The notes beneath the pieces were generated by a model. It made no database searches. It was not told the DNA's origin and worked only from the letters and a program-made list of their open reading frames with translations. The translations under genes were made by a program, and so were the position numbers. 27,951 bases of DNA from DATCLA01 sp036564195 (lineage in GTDB: Bacteria; Bacillota; UBA4882; UBA8346): contig DATCLA010000067.1 in the NCBI GenBank assembly GCA_036564195.1, positions 1 through 27,951 on the forward strand, in the 5' to 3' direction. Below, in pieces: positions 1 through 8,676 of this stretch (positions are counted from its first letter, which is position 1; each line of letters starts with the position of its first letter).

Positions 1-263
1 ATTATATGGCTATAAATAGCATAATCTATTTTTAGTAAATAATCAATCAAATTGTTGGTGCTTGGTTAAAAAAGTGTAATTTATAAATTTCCATCAAATT
101 GATCGAGCAAGTTCAGCAATTCTACTATTTAACATTTTAGCAATCCGGCAAACTTTTCTTAAATGATAGCAGGAAGAAGTTTATCCTAAAGCGAAAGAAA
201 AATGAAGCTAAATCTTGATTACGCCCCAAATTATAGCGATTATAGCAGAAAGCAGGCAAGTTA
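1..263. other. AT-rich upstream region of folE2
   Basis: I see no gene, riboswitch or clear terminator here. It is strongly AT-rich and should hold the folE2 promoter. Candidate elements such as TTGATC near 100 followed 18 bases later by TACTAT are too weak to call. A short tandem repeat of ATTATAGC lies around 231-247. The folE2 start is preceded only by a weak GCAGG-like ribosome site. Confidence 0.5.
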
Positions 264-1073
264 ATGTTGGATGTTCAGAATCTGAAAGATGAACGTGGCA
301 TCGAAATTCAACGGGTTGGTCTAAAGGATGTCCACTTTCCATTTCAAATTAAAATGAAAGCCGGCGGTTTCCAACACGTTCAAGGCAATGTGACCATCGC
401 CGTCAACCTGCCGCACCAATTTAAAGGAACCCACTTAAGCCGCTTTATGGAACTGTTGATGCGATGGAGCGATCAACCAATCAGCGGTAGGGAGATCCGG
501 CAACTCTTAACCCAACTCTGCGCCAGCCTGGAAGTAGCCGAAGCGGAAATCAGTTTGAAATTTCGCTACTTTCTTCCCTTGCCGGCACCGGTCAGCCAGA
601 CCCTGGGTTACCTGGACTATCAGGGTGAGTTCAAAGGCGTCTTAACCATGCCGCAAAATCAATTTGACTACCAGTTGGGCGTAGAATTGCCAGTTCTGAC
701 CCTTTGTCCCTGCAGTAAAGAGATTTCCGCTTATGGCGCCCATAACCAACGGGCGGTGATCCGGAGCCTCATCCGGTTTGCTCCCGGTAAAATCATCTGG
801 TTGGAAGACCTGATTGCGCTGTTACGAGAGAAAGGAAGCTGTCCGGTGTATCCAGTGCTCAAACGGGAAGATGAAAAATATGTCACTGAAACCGCTTATC
901 AAAACCCTAAGTTCGTCGAAGATGTGCTGCGCGACTCAGTGCTGGCACTACGCAGTGAATCGCGGATTACCTGGTTTCGGGTGGAAGTGGAGAGTTTTGA
1001 GTCCATCCATAATCACAGCGCTTTCGCCTCCCACGTTGAATTCACCAATCACTTCCAGCAGAACCAGCAATAG
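264..1073 (+). CDS. folE2: GTP cyclohydrolase FolE2 (type IB)
   Basis: Converts GTP to 7,8-dihydroneopterin triphosphate, the entry step to tetrahydrofolate and to queuosine precursors; cytoplasmic. The 269-residue length is normal for the COG1469/FolE2 family. The signature CPCSKEIS lies at residues 148-155 (candidate metal and catalytic Cys148) and is followed by GAHNQR with His160, the arrangement seen in FolE2 and archaeal MptA. FolE2 is the metal-flexible alternative to zinc-dependent FolE and is often zinc-regulated, but I see no Zur-like site. It is the only plus-strand gene, with no pathway partner beside it, so folate versus queuosine cannot be decided. Its last 25 bases overlap the end of addA on the opposite strand and no terminator separates them. 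The ATG start has a weak ribosome site. Confidence 0.96.
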   Translation: MLDVQNLKDERGIEIQRVGLKDVHFPFQIKMKAGGFQHVQGNVTIAVNLPHQFKGTHLSRFMELLMRWSDQPISGREIRQLLTQLCASLEVAEAEISLKFRYFLPLPAPVSQTLGYLDYQGEFKGVLTMPQNQFDYQLGVELPVLTLCPCSKEISAYGAHNQRAVIRSLIRFAPGKIIWLEDLIALLREKGSCPVYPVLKREDEKYVTETAYQNPKFVEDVLRDSVLALRSESRITWFRVEVESFESIHNHSAFASHVEFTNHFQQNQQ

Positions 1074-4000
1074 GGACAAGCCTGACACCGTCCTTCCTCC
1101 AGCAACGGGTAGTCAGTCAATTCCCGGTGTTCCGACAGAAAACGGCCGATGTTTAAAACCTCCTGGACTGTGGTATCAAGGGCCGCGGCATCCAAAGGTA
1201 CCGGAACCGCGGTGTCCGGGTAGACGAAGTACAAGACTGCCCGGTCCGGTTGCCGGCCCCAGACTGCGGCGACTGCCAAAGCATAGGGTTGCAATTGCCA
1301 GTAATAATAAGGGGCAACTTGTTGCAACCGGGAGTTTCCCAAGCGATGGGTCTTATAATCCACTAAGACCAGTTCACCCCGGCGGTTTTTGATTAGTCGG
1401 TCAAACCGTCCCTCAACTCTCAGGTTTGGGGCTAACTTCAACTGAAACGGAACTTCATCCCAGTACTCATCCGCAAGCTGTCCGTATTCACTTTGCCGGA
1501 GATGTTCCCACATTAACGTCAGGTCCGACTTCAAGCGTTCGGAGTTAGCGGTCTCCAACCCTCCAAAGGTCTGTTGCCACAAGGTTTCCGGCCAGGTCGG
1601 ACTGTTCTGCCGGATTACCTGATGAAGAAAGATACCGATCTGCGCTCCCAGGTTGGCAGCGGGTACGGGTTGTCCCTCTTTTCCCGGCTTACCCGGGACT
1701 TCCGGCAGTCTCAAATTATATTGCAGGTAAAAACGGCGTGGGCATTCTTTAAAAGTTACTATTTCCGATACTTTCAAAGTAATAACCGCCGCCGCCAGCT
1801 GCCGTGCTGCGGCAACTTCAGATTTTCCTGCTAACGTCGGCCGATCAAACTGTTCGGCATAAGCTTCCAGTAAGGTTCGGCTCTGCACCGGCTGCGTTTC
1901 TTCGGGAATTTCCCGAGTGATCTGTAAGGAAATTCCGTTAAAATCACAAACGGTGGCGTCGGGTGGTAGCGGCCCAAGCAACAACTCCAGCCACTGCATC
2001 CAGTTGGAAGCATTTTCTAAAGTCGCTCCCTTAGCGCTTCCGTCGCCGGATCCCACCAGGATTAATTGTTGTTTTGCCCGGGTCAATGCCACGTAAAGGA
2101 TTCGTTTTGACTCGGCGGTCTCCTCTTTCCGGTCCAACTGTTTAATCTCTTTCCAAAGTGAAGTTTCACCATCATCACTGCTTTCCAAAGGAATTTTAAA
2201 GCCGATTCCCACCTTTTTATGAAAGATCAAGCGTTTACTGTCATTCACTGTCAAACGACGGTCCAGATCCGGCAGAATCACTACTGGGAATTCTAAGCCT
2301 TTGGAACGATGAATCGTCATCAGCCGCACGACATCTCCGGCCTCAGCCTGAGTTTGGGCTTCACTTTCTACGACTTCCAAAGCTTCCAGCTCATGAATAT
2401 AAGCCAGAAATGCCGCCAGGCTGTGATAACCCTTTTCGATGAATTCATCGGCCTTAAACAATAATTTTTCCAGGTTAGCCAGGCGTTGGCCGGCATTGGG
2501 CATAGTCCATAATAATTCGCGATATTGCAGCCGTTCCAACGCCAACCGAATGATTCCGGGAATGTCGAATAAATCCCGGTGCTCTTGTAAGAATAAAATC
2601 AACTCCCGAAAAGCTGCCAACCGTTGTTTTTCCGGTAGGGAAATCTCCGGGTAATCATGGACCGGATCGTAAAACTCTTCCACCAGTGGGCGTTCACTAC
2701 CTAACCAAAACAGGCTCTCTTCACTTAAGGCTACATACGGAGAGGTTAACAGCCCAGCTAAGGCAAGACTGTCAAAACGTTGCTGTACCAGCCGTAAGAG
2801 ATTAATCTGGTCAACCACTTCCTGACGGCGGTAAAAATTACCACCGCCGGCGGCATAAAAGGGGATTCCCAGTTCCTGCAGGGCCTGTTGAAACAGGGGC
2901 ATTGCCGTCCCGGCCCGGAACAAAATCGCAATATCCCCATAATTGACCGGACAATCAGTCGTTTGACTCTCTCGTACCAATTGGGCGATCCTCCGGGCCA
3001 CCAGCCGGGCTTGCCCCTTCAAGTCTAAAGCGCCGCTGCAAAGTAACTCAATCCGAGAACCGGAATCAGGTAACTGAGCTTCCAGTGGTTCATATTCAAA
3101 TTCAGCTCCGGCGAACAATCTTTGTGCAACTTCATTGACAAACCGGATTACCAACTGATTGGAACGGTAGTTTTTAGTGAGGGGAATCACTTTGCCCCGA
3201 CCGCCGCTAAACCTCTTTGCCAACTGGAGCAGCACACCGGCTTCTGCCCCGCGAAACCGGTAAATTGATTGTTTTATGTCACCCACTGCCATTAACCGGC
3301 CTTCCGGATAATCCTTCCCGATTAGAAGATCAATGATTTCCAACTGGAGACTATTGGTATCCTGAAACTCGTCTACCATCAGGTAACGGATTCCCTGCCG
3401 GATCTGCTCTGCCACGGACGGGTTGTTCCGCAACAAATCCCTTGCCAACAACTGTTGATCTGTAAAGTCCAACAAGCCGGCTTCATGCTTAGCGGAAGTA
3501 AATTTCCGGTCAATCCGCTCCAAAACTGCAATGAACAGACCAACCCGCCTTACAGCCTCCTGGTCCAACCATTTAGCGCTTAAGGCATCCGCCAGGCAAT
3601 GAATCTCCGTCACCCGCTCTTTAAGACAAACCGGAAGATTCCGGGGCAAAGCTTTTTTAATCCGGTTTAAAGTGGCGATCTGGATATCCAATCCCTGTAA
3701 TTGTTCCAATACTTCACGGTACTCCGGCCAACTGCGTCGGAAATCTCCTAGCAGAGTCCGAGCTCTTGGGGTAAGCTTATTTTGGGATTGGGCAAAGTCG
3801 AAAAAGGATTCGATTTCCTCAATTAATGTGCTGGTTTGAGTATGGTTGTTGTCAATGGCAGTTTGTAAAGTAGTCAGGCTTAATTGAGATACTGCCGCAA
3901 AACTGGTTCCACTTTCCCGGACCGACCGATAAATATCGGCTAAACTATTGGCCAACTGATCCCAACCGAATTCCGATAACATTTGGGAGAGCAAATCTCT

Positions 4001-4465
4001 GTCCAAATCAGGTGCCTGAATGCTTTCCGTCAAAACCTCTGCCACTGTACTGCTTAATAATAAACTTTCTTCGCTTTCACTCATTACGCCGGTAGCCGGT
4101 GGCAAACCGGCCTCCACCGGATATTCCCGGATCAGGCTCAGGCATAAGCTATGGAAGGTGGAAATCCGGGCAGTTTCAATTCTTTTCAATTGTTCCTGCC
4201 AAAAACCGGTCGTTTGCGGATCTTGGGCCGCTTCACAATAGTTACGGATTGCCCTTTGAATCCTGGAACGCATCTCCGCCGCTGCTTTTTTGGTAAAAGT
4301 AATGGCCACGATCTGCTGGACTTCAGCGCGCCGTTCCACCAGTAATTGCAAATATTTACTAGTTAGAACACTGGTCTTTCCGGTACCGGCTCCGGCACTG
4401 ACCAGCAGGTCGGTATCAAACTCCCTGATGGCCATGGTTTGTTGTTCATTGGGCTGATATGCCAT
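1049..4465 (-). CDS. addA: ATP-dependent helicase/nuclease subunit AddA
   Basis: Helicase-nuclease subunit of AddAB, the RecBCD equivalent that resects double-strand breaks and loads RecA. The 1138-residue protein has a UvrD-like helicase core: Q-motif NEQQ at 6-9, Walker A AGAGTGKT at 24-31, DEFQD at 365-369, GDIKQSIYRFRGA at 395-407, then NYRSN, TIHRSKGLEFPVV and YVALTRAKQ. The C-terminal RecB-type nuclease has candidate active-site residues His948, Asp1022, Asp1036 and Lys1038 (VDYKT). Unusually, this domain also carries Cys908 (in KECPRRF) and a terminal C-x2-C-x5-C at 1127, 1130 and 1136, the Fe-S staple usually found in AddB. The protein is shorter than B. subtilis AddA (about 1230). 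The ATG directly follows the addB stop, with GAGGAGGAG as ribosome site inside addB, so the two are translationally coupled. Confidence 0.96.
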   Translation of the reverse strand: MAYQPNEQQTMAIREFDTDLLVSAGAGTGKTSVLTSKYLQLLVERRAEVQQIVAITFTKKAAAEMRSRIQRAIRNYCEAAQDPQTTGFWQEQLKRIETARISTFHSLCLSLIREYPVEAGLPPATGVMSESEESLLLSSTVAEVLTESIQAPDLDRDLLSQMLSEFGWDQLANSLADIYRSVRESGTSFAAVSQLSLTTLQTAIDNNHTQTSTLIEEIESFFDFAQSQNKLTPRARTLLGDFRRSWPEYREVLEQLQGLDIQIATLNRIKKALPRNLPVCLKERVTEIHCLADALSAKWLDQEAVRRVGLFIAVLERIDRKFTSAKHEAGLLDFTDQQLLARDLLRNNPSVAEQIRQGIRYLMVDEFQDTNSLQLEIIDLLIGKDYPEGRLMAVGDIKQSIYRFRGAEAGVLLQLAKRFSGGRGKVIPLTKNYRSNQLVIRFVNEVAQRLFAGAEFEYEPLEAQLPDSGSRIELLCSGALDLKGQARLVARRIAQLVRESQTTDCPVNYGDIAILFRAGTAMPLFQQALQELGIPFYAAGGGNFYRRQEVVDQINLLRLVQQRFDSLALAGLLTSPYVALSEESLFWLGSERPLVEEFYDPVHDYPEISLPEKQRLAAFRELILFLQEHRDLFDIPGIIRLALERLQYRELLWTMPNAGQRLANLEKLLFKADEFIEKGYHSLAAFLAYIHELEALEVVESEAQTQAEAGDVVRLMTIHRSKGLEFPVVILPDLDRRLTVNDSKRLIFHKKVGIGFKIPLESSDDGETSLWKEIKQLDRKEETAESKRILYVALTRAKQQLILVGSGDGSAKGATLENASNWMQWLELLLGPLPPDATVCDFNGISLQITREIPEETQPVQSRTLLEAYAEQFDRPTLAGKSEVAAARQLAAAVITLKVSEIVTFKECPRRFYLQYNLRLPEVPGKPGKEGQPVPAANLGAQIGIFLHQVIRQNSPTWPETLWQQTFGGLETANSERLKSDLTLMWEHLRQSEYGQLADEYWDEVPFQLKLAPNLRVEGRFDRLIKNRRGELVLVDYKTHRLGNSRLQQVAPYYYWQLQPYALAVAAVWGRQPDRAVLYFVYPDTAVPVPLDAAALDTTVQEVLNIGRFLSEHRELTDYPLLEEGRCQACPYCWFCWK

Positions 4466-7400
4466 TTAACTCTCCTCCTCCCGTTCCTGCCGTCGGCAGG
4501 CCGCCCGGTACTCACAATAATCGGGACAGGTTTCAGTGGTTAAATGAAAATAGCCGGAACGAATCTCATTAACGGTAGCCGCCACTTGTTTTACTACTGC
4601 TTCCTGCCATTCGTACCATTGGGTGTCGTCTAACAAACCTTGGCTCTTGCCGTCAATTCCGATTCGGGCCCGACGCCAGATTCCGCCGCTCAACCGGGAT
4701 GGTTCTTTCAAACTGAGATAACATCCTCCCGCTGCTGCTTTAGCCCCGAAACCCAATTGTTCCAAGGCTAAAATATAGATTGGCAGTTGTAAATTTTTCA
4801 ACTCCAAAATACTACCGGTAGAATAACCTCGCCCCAATTTATAATCATAAACAATAAAATGCCCCTCTCGGTCGCAGTCAATCCGGTCAATTCGTCCCAT
4901 CAACCGTACGTTTAAATCCGGGGTTTCCAGAACAAAAGGTTGCCCCAGGGAAGCCGGATCACCCGAACCGGGCATCATGCCAAAACTATACTCAAAAAAA
5001 GCGGGATAATAACGGTAACCAGTGCTTTCAGCCCATTCTAGCTCCGCATCCAGCCAACGTTTTAAAGTCTGCCGAATTTGCCGCTGCCGGATGGTCAGTA
5101 CCGTCTTTACCAGGTCATTAGCAGCTTTTTCCTGCCATTGCAGAAAATAACGTTGAAACGAAGCTTCTAAAAAGGACCAATACTCTTGCCGCCGTTCGGC
5201 TCGGAACTCCCGGCCGCGATAGTGTTCCCCAAATTCTCTAAAAATCAGGTGATAGAGATTACCCAAATCTACCTGTTCCGGGAGAAGTTCCGGTTCAATC
5301 AGGGGTTTCACTGCCAATACCTGCTTCAGGAAAAAGCGAAACGGACAACTGCGGTATTCCTCTAAAGCTGTGATGGCTAACGGCCGCGTGGTCCCCAGAC
5401 GTCCTAAAATCGCCACGGCCCCGGGATGGGTATAGAAAGGCTTTGACGGTTCCAATCGCCGTCGGAACCGCCATTGAAAGGCTTTCACCGCCAGCTGGCG
5501 ATAGCCGGGGTCCAAAAAAAGAGCATCACAGATTGAGGCCTGCTCCAAAGGTATTCGTTCCGGAGCCTGAAGCAAGTATTGGATCCAAAGTTGCCGTTCT
5601 TCAAAATGCGAATAACAGTCATCAAAACCGTTTCTACGTCGGGGTTCCAACGGATAGTATTTAGCACGTGTCCAGAGTTGCGGCACCCATTGACTGATTT
5701 CTGCCAAAAAGGGCGAAGGGTTTAAAGGTTGTCCGTTGTCGTCCTGAAGCCGTTCGACTAGGTACAAGCGTTGGGACGCAGCTTGTAATGCCCAGTAAAA
5801 AGCGATCTTCTCCTGAAGCTGGTAAGTTGCTCCTGTTTCTAATTCTACCCCCAGAGTTTTAAGGTCAAAACGGTCTGACGGGCTTAACTTCCAGTCATTA
5901 ATATAGCTACGGGGAAATACCCCTTCTTCCAGGCCGGTAATAAAGACGACTTTGGCACGTAATCCCCGGGCTTCCTGGAGCGGTAAAACCCGTAGCTGGG
6001 CCCGGAGGGGCTCTTCCCGCGTAAGCTCCCCTTGTAACAAATAATCTTCTACAAAACGCCGGAATTCATCCAAGCTGATTGTTGCGGGCATTCCCGTTAA
6101 TAGCTCCAAGTTCTGCAGGAGTTCTTCACAGGCCTGTTGCAAATGGGAGACTGCATCATAATTCCACAATTGCCTTTGCAGGAGGGCCGGCTCTGACGAA
6201 AGGCTGTTCAATGCCTGAATTGCGGCATTCTTAAACCAATCTCTGGCCAGTTGCAAGTAAACTTCCCAGGTGCCGTTTTCCGGTATTAACATTAAGAATT
6301 GGATACACTCCTCCAGCGGTTGCAGGTTAATCCCCTGCCTGGACAGTTCGGCTTTCAAATCCGGATTAGTCAACAACTCCACCCAGCGCGCTTTACCGGA
6401 GAGAGCTCCATAATTTTTTCCCAGGTTAACTAGGAGTAGATCCCGTTCCCGGGCCGAAAAACCGGTATAAAATTGACGGATTAAAACATTCAAATCCGGC
6501 CATTGCCACCCTGCAGCCACAGTCCGAAGGATCTGGGTAAATTGGATTATGTCTTTAAATTCCCTGATGCGCCCGGGCGGTGTCGCTAACGGAAGGCCGT
6601 ACTCCTTAAAGATAGGGTAAGAATTTTTAATAAAAGCCAACGGTTGGGGAGTTAAAATCAAAAAATCATTCCAAGTAAAATTAGGAACCGAACGGATTAA
6701 GGCACAGATTTCTCTGGCGATTGCTTGGGCCTGACGGGCCCAGCCATCCGCCTGCAGCAGTTGCAGTGAGGTATCGTCCTCCGGTTGCTCTATTACGACC
6801 GATGGAACAACCCAAAACAATTGTTGCAGACGCTCTAATAGGTTGGTCGACGCCGGGCTCAAAGTATTGCCCACATTTTTCCAGTAAAAATTGTGCCCGG
6901 TAAAACTTTGAAATTCGCCTACCGCAGTAGGGTCAATCAAGGCTTCAAACTCATACCACAAAGAAAGTACATTTATAAAGTCACTTTGCAACGGGGTAAG
7001 ATCGGTATAGCCGTAGAGCAACACTTGGGGACGGGAAACGGCCGGAACGGTATTGCTCCGGAACGCCTTTAATTCCTCTAATAGCTGATCAGCTTCGCAA
7101 AAGCCATTAACTTTCAATAAATGCTGGTAAGTAAAGTAAATCAGGGCCAGTTGCTGTTGTTTTTCACCCTTCTCAGCCGCCCACTTTATAAAGAGATCTG
7201 TGGTTAAGCCCGCCCGTTTCCATTCGGCAATCCCCTCCAACAGGGCAGTACGGTAACTGGCGGTAAAGGGCACACGGTTCAAATAGGAAAGCCTACCGGT
7301 CTGGTCAAGCTTGCGGAAGGCAGCGTTGATTAATAGTTCCCGCTGTAAAGTCGTAGGTTTACGCTGACACAAACCGAAACGCCCGGCAATTTCGTTGATA

Positions 7401-7603
7401 AATCCTTCAAATAGCAAGAAACGGATTCCCCCCAATCCTTTAATTTCCGGCTGTTCTAATAATTCTGCTTCAATCTCCCGCAATAGGCTTAGGGTAGGAA
7501 AAATAATCATCAACGAAAAATCGCCCCGGCCTAAGGCTGCTTTGACCCGGCGGATGATTTCGCGGTGATTTTGCAACTCACCAATGATGGCAGTTGTCTT
7601 CAA
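4466..7603 (-). CDS. addB: ATP-dependent nuclease subunit AddB
   Basis: Second subunit of AddAB; it carries the nuclease for the other strand and, in B. subtilis, recognises Chi. The C-terminal RecB-like nuclease is clear: His785, Asp906 (GRIDRID), Asp920 and Lys922 (YDYKLG), Gln939. An Fe-S staple is formed by Cys753 (RSCPFRFF) and a terminal C-x3-C-x5-C at 1026, 1030 and 1036. The N-terminus starts MKTTAIIGELQNHREII, in the place where B. subtilis AddB has a GxSGSGKT Walker A motif, so nucleotide binding looks lost. At 1045 residues it is shorter than B. subtilis AddB (1166). The start is TTG at 7603, nine bases after AGGAGG. A leader of about 180 bases separates it from cwlD, and its stop touches the addA ATG. 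Confidence 0.94.
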   Translation of the reverse strand: MKTTAIIGELQNHREIIRRVKAALGRGDFSLMIIFPTLSLLREIEAELLEQPEIKGLGGIRFLLFEGFINEIAGRFGLCQRKPTTLQRELLINAAFRKLDQTGRLSYLNRVPFTASYRTALLEGIAEWKRAGLTTDLFIKWAAEKGEKQQQLALIYFTYQHLLKVNGFCEADQLLEELKAFRSNTVPAVSRPQVLLYGYTDLTPLQSDFINVLSLWYEFEALIDPTAVGEFQSFTGHNFYWKNVGNTLSPASTNLLERLQQLFWVVPSVVIEQPEDDTSLQLLQADGWARQAQAIAREICALIRSVPNFTWNDFLILTPQPLAFIKNSYPIFKEYGLPLATPPGRIREFKDIIQFTQILRTVAAGWQWPDLNVLIRQFYTGFSARERDLLLVNLGKNYGALSGKARWVELLTNPDLKAELSRQGINLQPLEECIQFLMLIPENGTWEVYLQLARDWFKNAAIQALNSLSSEPALLQRQLWNYDAVSHLQQACEELLQNLELLTGMPATISLDEFRRFVEDYLLQGELTREEPLRAQLRVLPLQEARGLRAKVVFITGLEEGVFPRSYINDWKLSPSDRFDLKTLGVELETGATYQLQEKIAFYWALQAASQRLYLVERLQDDNGQPLNPSPFLAEISQWVPQLWTRAKYYPLEPRRRNGFDDCYSHFEERQLWIQYLLQAPERIPLEQASICDALFLDPGYRQLAVKAFQWRFRRRLEPSKPFYTHPGAVAILGRLGTTRPLAITALEEYRSCPFRFFLKQVLAVKPLIEPELLPEQVDLGNLYHLIFREFGEHYRGREFRAERRQEYWSFLEASFQRYFLQWQEKAANDLVKTVLTIRQRQIRQTLKRWLDAELEWAESTGYRYYPAFFEYSFGMMPGSGDPASLGQPFVLETPDLNVRLMGRIDRIDCDREGHFIVYDYKLGRGYSTGSILELKNLQLPIYILALEQLGFGAKAAAGGCYLSLKEPSRLSGGIWRRARIGIDGKSQGLLDDTQWYEWQEAVVKQVAATVNEIRSGYFHLTTETCPDYCEYRAACRRQEREEES

Positions 7604-7762
7604 TCCGACCAGCCTCCTAATTTACATTCCTGGCCTTTGTTTCGGGATTAACCGGATGTAATCCTGCTTAACCTGGATATTTTTCGCCATAAAACCATTT
7701 CCAAGTGTTCTGACTCTCTCCCTGCGCCATTATTGACACTACCCAAAGGGTTGTCCGGTAAA

Positions 7763-7792
7763 TTTAAAACGCCCCGGTAAACATGCTGTCAA
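7763..7792 (-). promoter_or_regulatory. Candidate sigma-A promoter for addBA
   Basis: On the minus strand TTGACA (7792-7787) is followed after 18 bases by TTTAAA (7768-7763). The -35 overlaps the cwlD stop codon. It would give a leader of about 155 bases before addB. The -10 matches only four of six consensus positions, so this is a suggestion. Confidence 0.35.
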
Positions 7793-8523
7793 CAGTCGGT
7801 TTTAGCAGGATGCTTTATTTGGGGCAAATATTTTTGAGTATATTTCAAGATTCCTCGGGCAATCGCTAATCCCAATCGCGCCTGATAGGACCGGTTCTGT
7901 AATAGCAATGCTTCCTTGGGATTAGAGAGATAACCGGCCTCGACTAACACTCCGGTTACTCCGCCTTCGCGAATCACCCGATATTTACCGGGGGCAATCT
8001 TCTGCGCCCCCGTTTGGAGCTGATTGATTTCGGTCTGAATCGCTTCGGCCAGACCTTTACTGGCTGGGGAACGCCAGTTAAAGAAGACCGATGCCCCTCG
8101 TTTCCGCGTGTCCCTTGAATAATCACAATGAATACTCACAAAAAAAAGCGACTTAGCTTTCAAGGCAATTTCGACTCGACGCAGTAAATCCCGTAGATGA
8201 CGGCCGCGCTGACCGGAACGGAACGGTGCCAAATCAATATCGGTCTGTCGGGTCATGACTACCCGCAAGCCGCTTTCCCGCAACTGTTTAGCGATCTGTA
8301 AGCCGATGCGGAGATTAATATCTTTCTCCAAATTACCATGTTGGTCATGAGCACCTCCGTCTACGCCGCCATGACCAGGATCGATCACCACGGTTAGCCG
8401 GTTTAAGTTTCCCTGGGTCTGAAAGTTTTGCCATTGCAGGGTCACTAAAGCGGCGAGGCAAGCTAAGCCTAGCAATAACACTAAAAACCGCATTTCGCTT
8501 TTGGATAAAAATACGATCACCAT
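7789..8523 (-). CDS. cwlD: N-acetylmuramoyl-L-alanine amidase, CwlD-like
   Basis: Amidase_3 family zinc hydrolase that cleaves the MurNAc-L-Ala bond. In spore formers CwlD removes peptide side chains in cortex peptidoglycan before muramic-delta-lactam formation, which germination enzymes need. The 244 residues match CwlD (237 in B. subtilis). A membrane or signal segment lies at about 12-30, followed by the catalytic domain: IDPGHGG with His51, Glu66 (EKDIN), SIHCDYS with His132, and VLVEAGYLSNP with Glu195; DLLRRVEI fits the CwlD subgroup. The small size and lack of SH3 or LysM repeats argue against a vegetative autolysin. The ATG at 8523 has AGAGG seven bases upstream; an internal Met at residue 11 is a weaker alternative. 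A sigma-E-like promoter candidate precedes it. Confidence 0.85.
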   Translation of the reverse strand: MVIVFLSKSEMRFLVLLLGLACLAALVTLQWQNFQTQGNLNRLTVVIDPGHGGVDGGAHDQHGNLEKDINLRIGLQIAKQLRESGLRVVMTRQTDIDLAPFRSGQRGRHLRDLLRRVEIALKAKSLFFVSIHCDYSRDTRKRGASVFFNWRSPASKGLAEAIQTEINQLQTGAQKIAPGKYRVIREGGVTGVLVEAGYLSNPKEALLLQNRSYQARLGLAIARGILKYTQKYLPQIKHPAKTDC

Positions 8524-8557
8524 GGAGTTACCTCTTCGTTTTCCGTTTTATTACTAA

Positions 8558-8586
8558 ATCATATTGGCTAACCCCAAGGTATATAC
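8558..8586 (-). promoter_or_regulatory. Candidate sigma-E-like sporulation promoter for cwlD
   Basis: On the minus strand GTATATA (8586-8580) and AATATGAT (8565-8558) are separated by 14 bases. The B. subtilis sigma-E consensus is KMATATW, N14-15, CATACAHT; six of seven and five of eight positions match. A start point near 8550 would give a leader of about 27 bases. It lies just past the valS terminator, so cwlD needs its own promoter in this interval. Confidence 0.35.
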
Positions 8587-8621
8587 GAACAAGTTGCAGA
8601 ATCTTACCGGAAGCCGGACCA

Positions 8622-8661
8622 GAATAAAAACCGGCCCCGGAAAAAACTGTTTCCAGGGCCG
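8622..8661 (-). terminator. Intrinsic terminator of valS
   Basis: Reading the minus strand, a 12-bp stem (8661-8650 pairing with 8643-8632, one G-U pair) with a six-base loop is followed by GTTTTTATT. It begins 15 bases after the valS stop codon. Confidence 0.9.
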
Positions 8662-8676
8662 ACTCATTCCATCGGG

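Noticed and set aside
1..263. Riboswitch (THF or preQ1) or Zur site before folE2
   Set aside because: I found no conserved core of either riboswitch and no convincing Zur palindrome.
814..1392. 192-codon plus-strand frame across the folE2 end and addA
   Set aside because: Overlaps two well supported genes, is rich in Pro and Arg from GC-rich antisense DNA, and has no family resemblance.
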